64,000 nt of DNA, from assembly GCA_021847605.1 (NCBI GenBank), contig JAJZQN010000002.1, forward strand, positions 124,001 through 188,000, in the 5' to 3' direction. The notes under the pieces were generated by a model that searched no databases, was not told the origin of the DNA, and was given only the letters and a program-made list of their open reading frames with translations. A program made the translations under genes and the position numbers. Each line of letters begins with the position of its first letter. Position 1 is the stretch's first letter. Of the stretch, positions 24,951-33,833 are shown piece by piece. The stretch is from Pseudomonadota bacterium (GTDB lineage Bacteria; Pseudomonadota; Alphaproteobacteria; Sphingomonadales; Sphingomonadaceae).

Positions 24951-26432
24951 TCAACCCAGATCCTGCAACATCAGCCCGGCCGTCGCCTTGGCGCTACCCA
25001 CCACGCCGGGGATGCCCGCGCCGGGATGGGTGCCGGCCCCTACCAGATAGAAGTTGGGAAGAACATCGTCCCGATTATGCGCCCGGAACCACGCACTCTG
25101 CGTCAGCAGCGGCTCCAGGCTGAAGGCGCTGCCCTGATGCGCGCTCAGGTCGCGCTCGAAATCGGTCGGCGCATAATGGAATCTGGTGACGATGCGCGAT
25201 CGTATGTCGGGGATCAGGCGATGCTGAATCTCGTCCAATATGCGCTCGGCATAGGCCGGGGCGAACTGGTCCCAGTCGATGGGCAGCTTGCCCCTGTGCG
25301 GCACCGGCGCCAACGCATAAAAGGTCGAATATCCCTCCGGCGCCATCGACGGATCGGTGACGGTGGGATGATGCAGATAGAGCGAGAAATCCTGCGGCAG
25401 CACGCCATGATCGAAAATATCGGTCAGCAACCCGCCATAGCGCGGCCCGAACAGGATCATATGGTGGGGAATACCCGGCCAGCTGCCCTTGATGCCGAAA
25501 TGCAGCACGAACAGGCTGGGCGACCAGCGCTTGCGGGCCAGCGCTTCGCCCTGTTTCTGCCCGCGGACATGATCGCCCAGCAGGTCGCGATAGCTGTGCA
25601 TCAGGTCGGCGTTGCTGGCGATAGCATCCGCCTCTCCACGCCATCCCGATGCGGTATGCACCGCCGTCACCCGGTCGCCATGGGTTTCAATCCGCGTCAC
25701 CTTGTCGCCCAACCGCAACGTACCGCCCAGCCGCTCGAAATGCGTGGCCATCCCCTGCACCAGCCGGTTGGTCCCCCCCTTGGCGAACCACACCCCGCCA
25801 TCCTTCTCCAGCTTGTGGATCAGGGCATAGATGGAACTGGTCTTCATCGGATTGCCACCGACCAGCAGGGTATGGAAACTCAGCGCCTGCCGCAGCTTCT
25901 CATTCTTCACGAAGGATGACACGACCGAATAGACCGACCGCCATGCCTGATGCTTGGCCAGAGCCGGAGCTGCCTTCACCATCGATGAAAAATCGAGGAA
26001 CGGCACCGCGCCCAGCTTGCGATAGCCCTCCTCATAGACGCCATCGGCATAGCTCAGAAACTGCTCATAGCCCGCGACATCGGCGGGATCGAGCTTGGCG
26101 ATCTCCGCCCGCAGCGCCGCTTCATTATTGCCATAATCGAAATTGGTGCCGTCCCGCCAGTTGAGCCGGTAGAATGGCGACACCGGCAGCAGCGTCACGT
26201 CCTGCGCCATATCATGCCCCGACAGGCGCCATAATTCGCTCAGACAATCGGGATCGGTGACGACGGTCGGCCCGGCATCGAACGTAAATCCGTCCTTTTC
26301 CCACATATAGGCGCGGCCACCCGGCCGGTCGCGCGCCTCGACCAGAGTCGTGTCCACCCCCGCCGATTGCAGGCGGATGGCCAGGGCCAGACCGCCGAAA
26401 CCGGCGCCGATAACGATGGCTTTCCTGTTCAT
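24951..26432 (-). CDS. crtI: phytoene desaturase
   Basis: This 493-residue FAD enzyme converts phytoene to lycopene by successive desaturations. MNRKAIVIGAGFGGLALAIRLQ is the dinucleotide-binding start, GGRAYMWEKDGFTFDAGPTVVTDP is the CrtI block after it, and GAGTHPGAGIPGVVGSAK is the C-terminal bacterial phytoene dehydrogenase signature. ATG 26432 overlaps the crtY stop by one base (TGATG), so the two are translationally coupled. Confidence 0.93.
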   Translation of the reverse strand: MNRKAIVIGAGFGGLALAIRLQSAGVDTTLVEARDRPGGRAYMWEKDGFTFDAGPTVVTDPDCLSELWRLSGHDMAQDVTLLPVSPFYRLNWRDGTNFDYGNNEAALRAEIAKLDPADVAGYEQFLSYADGVYEEGYRKLGAVPFLDFSSMVKAAPALAKHQAWRSVYSVVSSFVKNEKLRQALSFHTLLVGGNPMKTSSIYALIHKLEKDGGVWFAKGGTNRLVQGMATHFERLGGTLRLGDKVTRIETHGDRVTAVHTASGWRGEADAIASNADLMHSYRDLLGDHVRGQKQGEALARKRWSPSLFVLHFGIKGSWPGIPHHMILFGPRYGGLLTDIFDHGVLPQDFSLYLHHPTVTDPSMAPEGYSTFYALAPVPHRGKLPIDWDQFAPAYAERILDEIQHRLIPDIRSRIVTRFHYAPTDFERDLSAHQGSAFSLEPLLTQSAWFRAHNRDDVLPNFYLVGAGTHPGAGIPGVVGSAKATAGLMLQDLG

Positions 26433-27583
26433 CAGGAACGAAGGGTCAACAATGCACGCATGGCGCCCCTTATGGGCACGGGTGGCTTGCCGCACAAGAT
26501 GCGGATGCGATCCGCCCATGACGATCGCCCGGCATAGAAGCGCTGGATCAATCCCGCCCGCAGGCCATAGAAGCGCGCAAAGATGCGCCAGCGCTGCTCC
26601 GGCGCCGTCGCACCGAACAGCATCTTTCCCAACAACCGATAATAGCCCCCCGCCCGCCAGTGCGCCCGCGCATAAGCCCGGCTCGCCCGTGGCAGGTCGT
26701 CAAGCGGCTGCTCCACCAGCCATGCGGCAAAACGCACCGCATCAGGCAGGGAATAGCCCGTCATCGGTTGGAACAGGCCTGCCCGCACGCCCGCTCGCGC
26801 AACCTTGTCTTCCACCGGCCAGTATCGGTCGAAATCGCCGCCATGGACAACCGGCAGGACACCCTCTTCGCGGTGAACGACCATAACGTCCGACCATCCC
26901 TGCGCCCGCGCATAATCGCCGATCCGCGCTTCGATCGACGGGCCATCCAGCGCCGGGCTGTCGCTATAATAGGTATCCTCGACAAAGACGGTCTGCTCGT
27001 CCCATGGCAACAGATAGACGAAGCGATAACCGTCCATCTGCTCGACCGTCGCATCCATGATGACCGGCCGGTCCAGTCCATGCGCCTCCGGCAACCGCAG
27101 GGTCAGCCCCACGAATTTCTGCCATCCGCACCGTAACGCCGACAAATCGCCCGCGCCCCGCACATCGATCACCGCCCCGGCCCGGATCATCCGCCCGTCG
27201 TTCAGCACCACCCGGTCGGCGGCGACTTCCACCGCATCCACCCCGGTCAACAGCCGATCGCCCAGCCTGTCCCGCAGCACAGCCGCGAAACGATCCGACG
27301 TGACGCTGTTATAGGGCGTGTCCAATCGCCGCCGAAAGCCGGGAAAGCGCACATCATACCCCCCGGCCCATCGATGCGCGACCATCGGGTCGATCATCCA
27401 TCGGTCGGACGGCGCCACATCCCCATCGAAAAAGGACCAGACATGATTGCCCCCCGCCGCTGCATCCCGCTCCACCAGCAACAGCCGCACATCCGGCCGC
27501 CTGTGCGCAAAAGCCCAGGCGATCAGCCCCCCGGCCAGTCCGCCGCCCAGCACCACCAGATCACAGGATATTTCGTCCGCCAT
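26432..27583 (-). CDS. crtY: lycopene beta-cyclase
   Basis: The protein has 383 residues. Rossmann start CDLVVLGGGLAGGLIAWAF, followed by NHVWSFFDGDVAPSDRWM, VIDVRGAG and FQPMTGYSLPDAVRFA are CrtY features. It closes both ends of lycopene to beta-carotene. It is first in the operon, with AGGGGGC before ATG 27583. Hydroxylase genes (crtZ, crtG) needed for nostoxanthin-type sphingomonad pigments are not in the window. Confidence 0.92.
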   Translation of the reverse strand: MADEISCDLVVLGGGLAGGLIAWAFAHRRPDVRLLLVERDAAAGGNHVWSFFDGDVAPSDRWMIDPMVAHRWAGGYDVRFPGFRRRLDTPYNSVTSDRFAAVLRDRLGDRLLTGVDAVEVAADRVVLNDGRMIRAGAVIDVRGAGDLSALRCGWQKFVGLTLRLPEAHGLDRPVIMDATVEQMDGYRFVYLLPWDEQTVFVEDTYYSDSPALDGPSIEARIGDYARAQGWSDVMVVHREEGVLPVVHGGDFDRYWPVEDKVARAGVRAGLFQPMTGYSLPDAVRFAAWLVEQPLDDLPRASRAYARAHWRAGGYYRLLGKMLFGATAPEQRWRIFARFYGLRAGLIQRFYAGRSSWADRIRILCGKPPVPIRGAMRALLTLRS

Positions 27584-27730
27584 ACGCCCCCTGTTAGAGC
27601 GGATCGCCGCAAGTTTCGACCCATCCCCAAGACTATATCAGATTCACCGGATGCTGCGGTAGTCGGGCCGCATTATCCTGTTGGTCAGTCATGAATGGAT
27701 GGGATGGGTGGGTTTAAGACGCTCAAGCTA

Positions 27731-27820
27731 CGTCATGCTGAACTTGTTTCAGCATCCATCCAGCGGCCCAATCATTGCTCAATTTGGAGAAATGGATCCT
27801 GAAACAAGTTCAGGATGACG
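27731..27820. repeat. ~90-bp palindromic (REPIN-like) element, right copy
   Basis: The two ends, CGTCATGCTGAACTTG and the mirror CAAGTTCAGGATGACG, form inverted termini around CATCCATCCAGCGGCCCAATCA. It is the inverted counterpart of the element at 23231-23315, so the pair brackets crtY-crtI-LOG-crtB. Confidence 0.82.
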
Positions 27821-27855
27821 TCCCTCCCAAGGGCAACAAATGGTCGCTTTCGGTT

Positions 27856-27970
27856 CATCCTCCCCTGCAAGGGGAGGTGGATGGCCGCAGGCCAGACGGA
27901 GGGGTGTCCCCCTGTCGATAGGGTGACACCCCTCCCCCACCTTGTGATTCCCTTCCCCTTGCAGGGGAGG
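27856..27970. repeat. nested palindromic intergenic element
   Basis: CCTCCCC/GGGGAGG arms (27859-27877), GGGGTGTC/GACACCCC arms (27901-27932) and CCTTCCCC/GGGGAGG arms near 27951-27970 nest into one long hairpin-forming unit. With the preceding repeat it occupies most of the 469-nt crtY-dmeR spacer. The other part (27584-27730) shows nothing recognisable. Confidence 0.6.
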
Positions 27971-28031
27971 AATTTACGATCGTTGCTGAGTAAGCCGTGC
28001 CCTCACCATCCACTCTTCCATCCATCATTGA

Positions 28032-28054
28032 TATAGTATAGGGGGGTACCCTAT
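28032..28054 (+). promoter_or_regulatory. promoter/operator of the metal sensor and exporter
   Basis: TATAGT (28032-28037) is -10-like. It runs into ATAGGGGGGTACCCTAT (28038-28054), an inverted repeat around a G6 tract as seen for RcnR/CsoR-family sensors. The operator runs into the start codon (ATG 28053), and the G-tract is also the only possible ribosome site. Confidence 0.6.
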
Positions 28055-28325
28055 GCATATCGTCGAAAACAGGGATAAGGTTCTGGCGCGGGTGCGTCGC
28101 ATTGCGGGGCAGGTCGCCGCCGTCGAACGGCACCTGACGGGCGAGGCGGACTGTTCGGAAACGCTGCAACTGGTTGCTTCGGTGCGCGGCGCGGTGGGCA
28201 GTTTGATGGAAGTGCTGATCGAACAGCATATGCGCGATCATGTCGCCCGCCCGGGCCTGTCCGACGAAGCCCGCGCCGCCGCGACCGAGGAAATGCTGGC
28301 GCTCATCCGCCGCTACGGGAAATGA
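28053..28325 (+). CDS. dmeR: RcnR/DmeR-type Ni/Co-sensing repressor (CsoR family)
   Basis: This 90-residue all-helical tetrameric repressor has the DUF156 fold. Candidate metal ligands are H2, C34, H59 and H63, which correspond one for one (shifted by one) to His3, Cys35, His60 and His64 of E. coli RcnR, a nickel/cobalt sensor. CsoR (copper) would have Cys-His-Cys and FrmR lacks His64. It overlaps the exporter gene by 4 nt (ATGA). Metal binding should release it from the operator at its own start. Confidence 0.85.
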   Translation: MHIVENRDKVLARVRRIAGQVAAVERHLTGEADCSETLQLVASVRGAVGSLMEVLIEQHMRDHVARPGLSDEARAAATEEMLALIRRYGK

Positions 28326-29365
28326 CCATGAGCAACGACCATCACCATCATGGCCATGATCATGGCCCCGACCACTTGCATGGCCATTCGCACGATCACA
28401 CCCATGGATCATCCAGCGCGGCCACCCCGCCCCATCCCGTCACCGACGATGGGGAAGAACGCCATTATTTCGACCATATCTACCTGACCGCCGGTCATGA
28501 CAAAAATGCGCGGCGCACCCTGTGGGTCGTATGGCTGACCGCCGCGACCATGGTCGTCGAAATTTTCTTCGGCTGGATCACCGGATCGATGGCCTTGCTG
28601 GCCGATGGTTTCCATATGGCGACCCATGCCGGCGCACTGGCGGTTGCCGCCGCTGCCTATGGCTATGCGCGGCGCCATGCCCGCAACCCGCGCTACACCT
28701 TCGGCACGGGCAAGGTCGGCGACCTGTCGGGCTTCGCTTCCGCGCTGCTGCTGCTGCTCACCGCCCTGTTCATCGCAATCGAATCGGGCATGCGCCTGTT
28801 TCAGCCGGTCCATGTCGCCTTTGGCGAAGCGACGCTGGTCGCCATCATCGGCCTGATCATCAATCTGGTCAGCGCGCTGCTGCTGGGCCACGACCATAGT
28901 CATGATCACGGCCATTCCCATGATGACGGGCATGATCATGGCGACGGGCACAGCCATGGCCATGCCGACAATAATCTGCGCGCCGCCTATGTGCATGTGC
29001 TAACCGATGCCCTCACCTCCATTCTGGCCATCGCCGCGTTGCTGGCGGGACGTTATCTCGGCTGGTGGTGGCTCGACCCGGCAGTCGGTCTGCTGGGCGC
29101 GGTGGTCATCGCGCGCTGGGCCTGGGGATTGATGAAGGATACCTCCTCCATCCTGCTCGACACCGCCGAACCCGCGCTGATGGCCCGCGTGCGGACCGTG
29201 GTGGAAGCGGAAGGCGCCACCATCCGCGACCTCCATGTCTGGCGCATCGGCCCCCACGCCCATGCCGCCATCATCAGCCTGTCGCCCGGCGCGGATGGCG
29301 CACTCATCCGCGCCCGCGTCCGCGCCCTGCCCCGCATGGAGCATGTCACCGTGGAATGTAGTTAG
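28322..29365 (+). CDS. dmeF: cation diffusion facilitator, DmeF-type Co/Ni exporter
   Basis: The protein has 347 residues. The N terminus (5-30) and the loop after TM4 (about 195-220) are histidine/aspartate-rich metal-collecting segments (HHHHGHDHGPDHLHGHSHDH; GHDHSHDHGHSHDDGHDHGD). There are six transmembrane helices with the CDF site LLADGFHMATHAGAL in TM2 and AYVHVLTDALTSI in TM5, then a cytoplasmic domain ending RMEHVTVECS. It exports divalent metal in exchange for protons. The adjacent RcnR-type regulator points to cobalt/nickel. Confidence 0.88.
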   Translation: MTMSNDHHHHGHDHGPDHLHGHSHDHTHGSSSAATPPHPVTDDGEERHYFDHIYLTAGHDKNARRTLWVVWLTAATMVVEIFFGWITGSMALLADGFHMATHAGALAVAAAAYGYARRHARNPRYTFGTGKVGDLSGFASALLLLLTALFIAIESGMRLFQPVHVAFGEATLVAIIGLIINLVSALLLGHDHSHDHGHSHDDGHDHGDGHSHGHADNNLRAAYVHVLTDALTSILAIAALLAGRYLGWWWLDPAVGLLGAVVIARWAWGLMKDTSSILLDTAEPALMARVRTVVEAEGATIRDLHVWRIGPHAHAAIISLSPGADGALIRARVRALPRMEHVTVECS

Positions 29366-29984
29366 AGCGGGATGAAATCCGGTTGAATCACAAATGTCCG
29401 TTCATTTCGAACGGATCAATGCAAAATCATCAAACTCTATAGCGAACAGCATTCTGAAACCGTTCGCCCTGAGCCTGTCGAAGGGCTGCACTTTGCTTTC
29501 GACGGTGAAAGAACATGCTGACCTGGACCGATCACCCCCGGACGGAAGCAGGGCGCAGTTCGCACCATCGGCAATCATAGGCGGCCATCGTGCCGCCCGA
29601 GCCACGGCTGCGGAAAAATCGGTCCAACAACCGCAATTTTCGATGTCCTACAGCCTGCCGCCGGTTCCACCCCGACTCCGTCTTTGAACCGTCTGCTTCC
29701 TTACCGCTCCACTCGCGCGGGCCTGCGCACCCGCGCGCAGATGGTGTGAAACTTGCGAAGGATTATATTGCGATTACAGCGCCTTGATCCGAAGTTGACG
29801 GTACGTCAACCTGATGACTGGTCCAACGAATCGCGGATGCAACAACATTGGCGCGGAAACACGCCTCGAAAACGGACACCGCACCGGCTTATCGCAATAA
29901 AATTGCCGACCACTGATCTATTAAATCAAAATCACCGGGAAATATGCGAAGCTAAGCCCGAACTTTCCAACAAAGCACCCCGGT
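29366..29984. other. 619-nt spacer with repeat remnants
   Basis: No convincing gene. It is locally lower in GC than its surroundings. It contains the palindrome CCGTTC-ATTTC-GAACGG (29397-29413), a short repeat of the type GCCCTGAGCCTGTCGAAGGGC (29466-29486) and the second 33-bp repeat (29926-29958). This may be a decayed insertion or a place where repeats accumulate. Confidence 0.5.
29926..29958. repeat. 33-bp dispersed repeat, copy 2
   Basis: It matches 15992-16024 at 32 of 33 positions (C for G in the middle), in the same orientation, 14 kb away. Confidence 0.75.
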
Positions 29985-30413
29985 TCAGGCAGGCTTGAGC
30001 GCGTCCATGATCTGCCGCACCGGGCTGATGTCATAACCGGCCTGCGCCGCCTGTTCCGACAGCGCGTCGGCATCGTCCCCGGCCCGCGCCCGCGTCAACG
30101 CCCACAGCAAGGTGCTGCGCGTCCCCGACCGGCAATAGGCCAGTATCTTGCCCTCGCCTGCCTGCTCCATCGCTTCGGCCAGGCCGTCGAGCTGCCAGGG
30201 GGCAAAGCCGCCATGCGACACCGGCACTGCGACATAGCCGATCCCTGCTGCCTGCGCCGCCGCCTCGATCTGCGCGCCATTGACCTGACCCGGCTCTTCA
30301 TCGTCGGGCCGGTTGTTGACGATCAGGGTCACGCCTTGCGCCTTCGCCTCGTCCACCTGCGCAATGCCGATCTGCGGGGCGACGAAAATGCGATCGGTCA
30401 GGGTGCGAAACAT
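29985..30413 (-). CDS. TIGR01244/DUF442 family phosphatase-like protein
   Basis: The protein has 142 residues with the cysteine phosphatase loop CRSGTRS (in ILAYCRSGTRSTLLWAL), on the fold of dual-specificity phosphatases; LIVNNRPDDEEPGQ is the family's first motif. Members occur alone or fused to beta-lactamase-like sulfur dioxygenases, so a link to sulfur metabolism is often assumed. It is 65 nt downstream of recQ on the same strand. Confidence 0.85.
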   Translation of the reverse strand: MFRTLTDRIFVAPQIGIAQVDEAKAQGVTLIVNNRPDDEEPGQVNGAQIEAAAQAAGIGYVAVPVSHGGFAPWQLDGLAEAMEQAGEGKILAYCRSGTRSTLLWALTRARAGDDADALSEQAAQAGYDISPVRQIMDALKPA

Positions 30414-30478
30414 CGGGGCAGTCTCCTTGGCTGGTACGCAGCCATGCGCCCACCCGCCTGCGGTTTCAAGCCCGCACG

Positions 30479-32254
30479 TTACAGAAAAGGCCGGATCGCC
30501 GCCAGAAATGCGTCACCATAGGCATCCAGCTTTTTCTGCCCGATGCCGCTGACATGACTGAGTTCGCGGATGCTCGACGGCCGCTGTTCGGCCATTTCGC
30601 GCAGGGTCGAATCATGGAAGATGACATAGGGCGGCACCCCCTGCTCCTGCGCCAGTTCGCGCCGGCACGCCCGCAGCGCATCGAACAGCGGATCGCCCAC
30701 CGGATTGGCGTCGGCCCCGTTCCGTGCATTGCGCCGCCCCCGCCGCTCCCGCTTGGGCTGCACCAGAATCCGCACTTCCTCTTCTCCGCGCAGGATCGGG
30801 CGGGCGTTGGGACCAAGCATCAACCCGCCATGCTCCGTCGTCTCCAGCGCGTCGCGCACCAGCAATGCCCGCGATACCGGCCGCAACAGCGCCGTCTCGT
30901 CGCCGCTGACGATGCCATAGACCGAAATCCTGTCATGCCCGCGCTCGCGCACCTTGTCGTTCGCGCCGCCCGTCAACACCGTCTCGATATGCCCCGCGCC
31001 AAAACTCTGTCCGGTGCGATAGACAGCCGACAGATATTTGCGCGCCGTTTCGGTCGCATCGACGCTGGCCGGCGGCGACAGGCAATTGTCGCAATTGCCG
31101 CAGGTTGCCGATGGATCTTCCCCGAAATGCCGCAGCAAAATGGCGCGCCTGCATGTCGCCGTTTCGACGAGCGCGCCCAGCGCCGCGATCCGCGCCCGCT
31201 CGCCCTGTTGCCGCGCCGGTTCCAGTTCCATGATGCGCTGACGCGCGCGGGCGAAATCCTCCGCTCCCCAGAAAAGATGCGCGACCGCCGGTTCCCCGTC
31301 GCGCCCCGCCCGGCCCGATTCCTGATAATAGCCCTCGATCGACTTGGGCAGCCCCGCATGGGCAACGAAGCGCACGTCCGGCTTGTCGATGCCCATGCCG
31401 AACGCTACGGTTGCGACCATCACCATATCCTCACTGGCGATGAAGGCCGCCTGATTGGCCGCGCGCTGCTGCGGGTCCATCCCGGCATGATAGGCCCGCA
31501 CCGAACGGCCCGACCGCCCCAGCGTCTCGGCCAGCTTCTCTGTCGCCGCGCGCGTCTGCGCATAGACGACGCCCGGCCCCTTTTCGTTCGCCAACAGGTC
31601 GGCCAGTTGCCGCGTCAGCCCGTCGCGCGGATGCACGGCATACCGAATATTGGGCCGGTCAAAACCGGAGATGATCAGTCCATCCTCGGGGATGCCGAGC
31701 TGAACCAATATATCCTTGCGCGTATGCGCGTCGGCCGTCGCCGTCAGGGCAAGGCGTGGCACATCAGGAAATTCGTCCAGCAAAGGACGCAGCAGCCGAT
31801 AGTCGGGCCGGAAATCATGACCCCATTCGGAAACGCAATGCGCTTCGTCGATGGCGAACAGCGCGACCTTCGCCGAACGCAGCAGATTACGGAACCCCTC
31901 CCCGCTCGCCCGTTCCGGCGCGACATAAAGCAGGTCGAGATCGCCGTTCCGCAGCCGGCCCTGCGTCTCGCGCCAGCCGGCATCCACGCTCGTCAGGCTC
32001 GCCGCACGTATCCCCACCGCCTGCGCCGCGCGCAACTGATCGTGCATCAGGGCGATGAGCGGCGATACCACCACGCAACATCCATCCAGCGCCACTGAGG
32101 GCAACTGGTAACAGAGCGACTTGCCCGCGCCGGTTGGCATGATGGCCAGCGTCGGCTGCCCCGCCATGACGCGCCCGACCACCTGTTCCTGCACCCCGCG
32201 AAAGGTGGTGAAACCGAATATGTCGTGCAGAAGCGTGGGGATGTCGGGCCGCAT
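30479..32254 (-). CDS. recQ: ATP-dependent DNA helicase RecQ
   Basis: This 591-residue 3'-5' helicase acts in recombination and stalled-fork repair. Motifs: FRGVQEQVV (motif 0), MPTGAGKSLCYQLP (Walker A), DEAHCVSEWGHDFRPDY (II and aromatic-rich loop) and QESGRAGRDG (VI). The RQC zinc site is CRRAILLRHFG...CGNCDNC, and the C-terminal HRDC domain ends ELSHVSGIGQKKLDAYGDAFLAAI. Length and order are standard. Confidence 0.95.
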   Translation of the reverse strand: MRPDIPTLLHDIFGFTTFRGVQEQVVGRVMAGQPTLAIMPTGAGKSLCYQLPSVALDGCCVVVSPLIALMHDQLRAAQAVGIRAASLTSVDAGWRETQGRLRNGDLDLLYVAPERASGEGFRNLLRSAKVALFAIDEAHCVSEWGHDFRPDYRLLRPLLDEFPDVPRLALTATADAHTRKDILVQLGIPEDGLIISGFDRPNIRYAVHPRDGLTRQLADLLANEKGPGVVYAQTRAATEKLAETLGRSGRSVRAYHAGMDPQQRAANQAAFIASEDMVMVATVAFGMGIDKPDVRFVAHAGLPKSIEGYYQESGRAGRDGEPAVAHLFWGAEDFARARQRIMELEPARQQGERARIAALGALVETATCRRAILLRHFGEDPSATCGNCDNCLSPPASVDATETARKYLSAVYRTGQSFGAGHIETVLTGGANDKVRERGHDRISVYGIVSGDETALLRPVSRALLVRDALETTEHGGLMLGPNARPILRGEEEVRILVQPKRERRGRRNARNGADANPVGDPLFDALRACRRELAQEQGVPPYVIFHDSTLREMAEQRPSSIRELSHVSGIGQKKLDAYGDAFLAAIRPFL

Positions 32255-32294
32255 CGCGCGGCCTTACCCGCTGCGTGGCGCAGGTGCCACCCCC

Positions 32295-32636
32295 CTAGTC
32301 TTTCGGATCGAGCAGGCAGCCCCAACCGGGCCTGAAGCGCGCAATATGCTTCGCCATCAAAGGCACGCTGGCCTCCACCGCCTTCTCATCAGGCAAGTCA
32401 TTGAGGCGTACCATCGCCATGCCCGGCTCCTTGTCGTCCTGACAACTGCCCATGGCGCGTCCTTCGACATAGCGGCAGGAACAGGTCATGCGTGCGCCAT
32501 AGGCTGCACCGACGTCCGCCTGTCCACGTAGGGTAAACAGCGCCCAGCCGCCCAGCACAAGCAGCAGCATCACGGCAACAGCGATCAGATAAATCGTCTT
32601 GCGACGGCTCGGCATATTCCCGACTCGCTTGGTCAT
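32295..32636 (-). CDS. membrane-anchored hypothetical protein with cysteine pair
   Basis: The protein has 113 residues (106 if it starts at ATG 32615). One transmembrane helix (IYLIAVAVMLLLVLGGWALFTL) is followed by a periplasmic segment with TCSCRYVEGRAMGSCQDD and a final WGCLLDPKD. Four extracytoplasmic cysteines suggest disulfides. I do not recognise the family. It lies 40 nt upstream of recQ on the same strand and back to back with the serine hydrolase, which begins 17 nt away. Confidence 0.6.
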   Translation of the reverse strand: MTKRVGNMPSRRKTIYLIAVAVMLLLVLGGWALFTLRGQADVGAAYGARMTCSCRYVEGRAMGSCQDDKEPGMAMVRLNDLPDEKAVEASVPLMAKHIARFRPGWGCLLDPKD

Positions 32637-32653
32637 GGCTAAGGGCGCGGCTT

Positions 32654-33781
32654 ATGAAGATGGAACGGATGAGCGTAAAGCGCCTTGGCATGGCGGGCGC
32701 GGCCTGCGCGCTGCTGGCGGCGGTCGGCTTTGGCTGGGCCAGCCATGCGGCCGACCCTCAGCCACTCTATAGCGTCGCACCCGATGTTGTGGTTGGCGAA
32801 ACCGCGCTACGCGCCGCCATTGATCCATTGTTCGACGATAGCGACATGGGCCAGACCCGCGCCCTTTTGGTGATGCGCGATGGTCAGATCGTGGCGGAGC
32901 GCTACGCGCCCGGCTTTGGTCCCGATACGAAGCTGCTGTCCTGGTCGATGGCGAAGAGCGTTACGAGCGTCCTCGTCGGCCTGATGGTATCGGACGGGCG
33001 GCTGGCACTGGATTCCCCGGTGCCGGTCGCAGCGTGGAGCCAGCCGGGCGATCCGCGCGGCCGCATCACCTTGCGCCAGTTGCTTCAGATGACCAGCGGT
33101 CTCGATCATGTCGAGGATGGCGAACCGATCGAAAACGGCGATACCGTCCGCATGCTTTTTACTTCCGGCGCGCAGGACATGGGCGCCTTTGCCGAAAGCA
33201 AGCCGATCGCCCATGAACCGGGCAGCGAATTCTCCTATTCCACCGGCAGTTCGGTCATCCTGTCCGACCTGATGGCGCGGATGCTGACCAACAGCGAAGA
33301 TCCCGACACGCGCCGCCGCGCGATGCAGATGTTCATTGACGGCCGGTTGAAGGCTCCGGGCAATCTGTCCAGCCTGACGCCCGAATATGATGCGGCAGGG
33401 ACCATGATCGGCGGCAGCTTGATGCACATGACCGCCCGCGATTATGGCCGATTCGGCGAATTGCTGCGCCGCCATGGCCGGTCCCCCGCCGGACATCAGA
33501 TCGTGCCGGAAAAGTGGGTGGACTTCATGACGACGCCTTCGCCGCGCAATGCAGCCTATGGCGCGCATATCTGGCTGAACCGCGACAGCGCCGAAAGCGC
33601 ACTTATGCCAGGACAGGCACCCACCAGCATGTTCGGATGCGTCGGCCATAATGGCCAGTATATCCTCATTTCCCCCTCGCAGCGGTTGACAGTGGTTCGC
33701 ATCGGCATGTCTCCGAAAAAGGAGCAGCGCATAGCGGTCAAGACAGCGCTTGCCCGCATTGTCGGCCTCTTCCCAAGCTGA
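32654..33781 (+). CDS. secreted serine hydrolase, beta-lactamase class C fold
   Basis: The protein has 375 residues with an N-terminal signal or anchor (VKRLGMAGAACALLAAVGFGWA). SxxK is in LLSWSMAKSVTSVL, the Y-S-x motif in FSYSTGSSVIL, and HNG replaces the KTG triad near the end (VGHNGQYILI). This pattern is nearer to the 6-aminohexanoate-dimer hydrolase/esterase branch than to true beta-lactamases. The substrate is unknown. AAGGG lies 8 nt before ATG 32654. Confidence 0.82.
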   Translation: MKMERMSVKRLGMAGAACALLAAVGFGWASHAADPQPLYSVAPDVVVGETALRAAIDPLFDDSDMGQTRALLVMRDGQIVAERYAPGFGPDTKLLSWSMAKSVTSVLVGLMVSDGRLALDSPVPVAAWSQPGDPRGRITLRQLLQMTSGLDHVEDGEPIENGDTVRMLFTSGAQDMGAFAESKPIAHEPGSEFSYSTGSSVILSDLMARMLTNSEDPDTRRRAMQMFIDGRLKAPGNLSSLTPEYDAAGTMIGGSLMHMTARDYGRFGELLRRHGRSPAGHQIVPEKWVDFMTTPSPRNAAYGAHIWLNRDSAESALMPGQAPTSMFGCVGHNGQYILISPSQRLTVVRIGMSPKKEQRIAVKTALARIVGLFPS

Positions 33782-33833
33782 CGGTCCCAAAAATCGGCTG
33801 ACGCACCCGTCCGCAACGATTATCCTGCCCACC

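Noticed and set aside
6799-29486. CRISPR array
   Set aside because: The intergenic repeats are palindromic REP-type units of different families, not regularly spaced direct repeats with unique spacers, and no cas gene is present.
30554-32098. Plus-strand frame of 514 codons opposite recQ
   Set aside because: RecQ on the other strand has every helicase motif. The plus frame has no recognisable feature.
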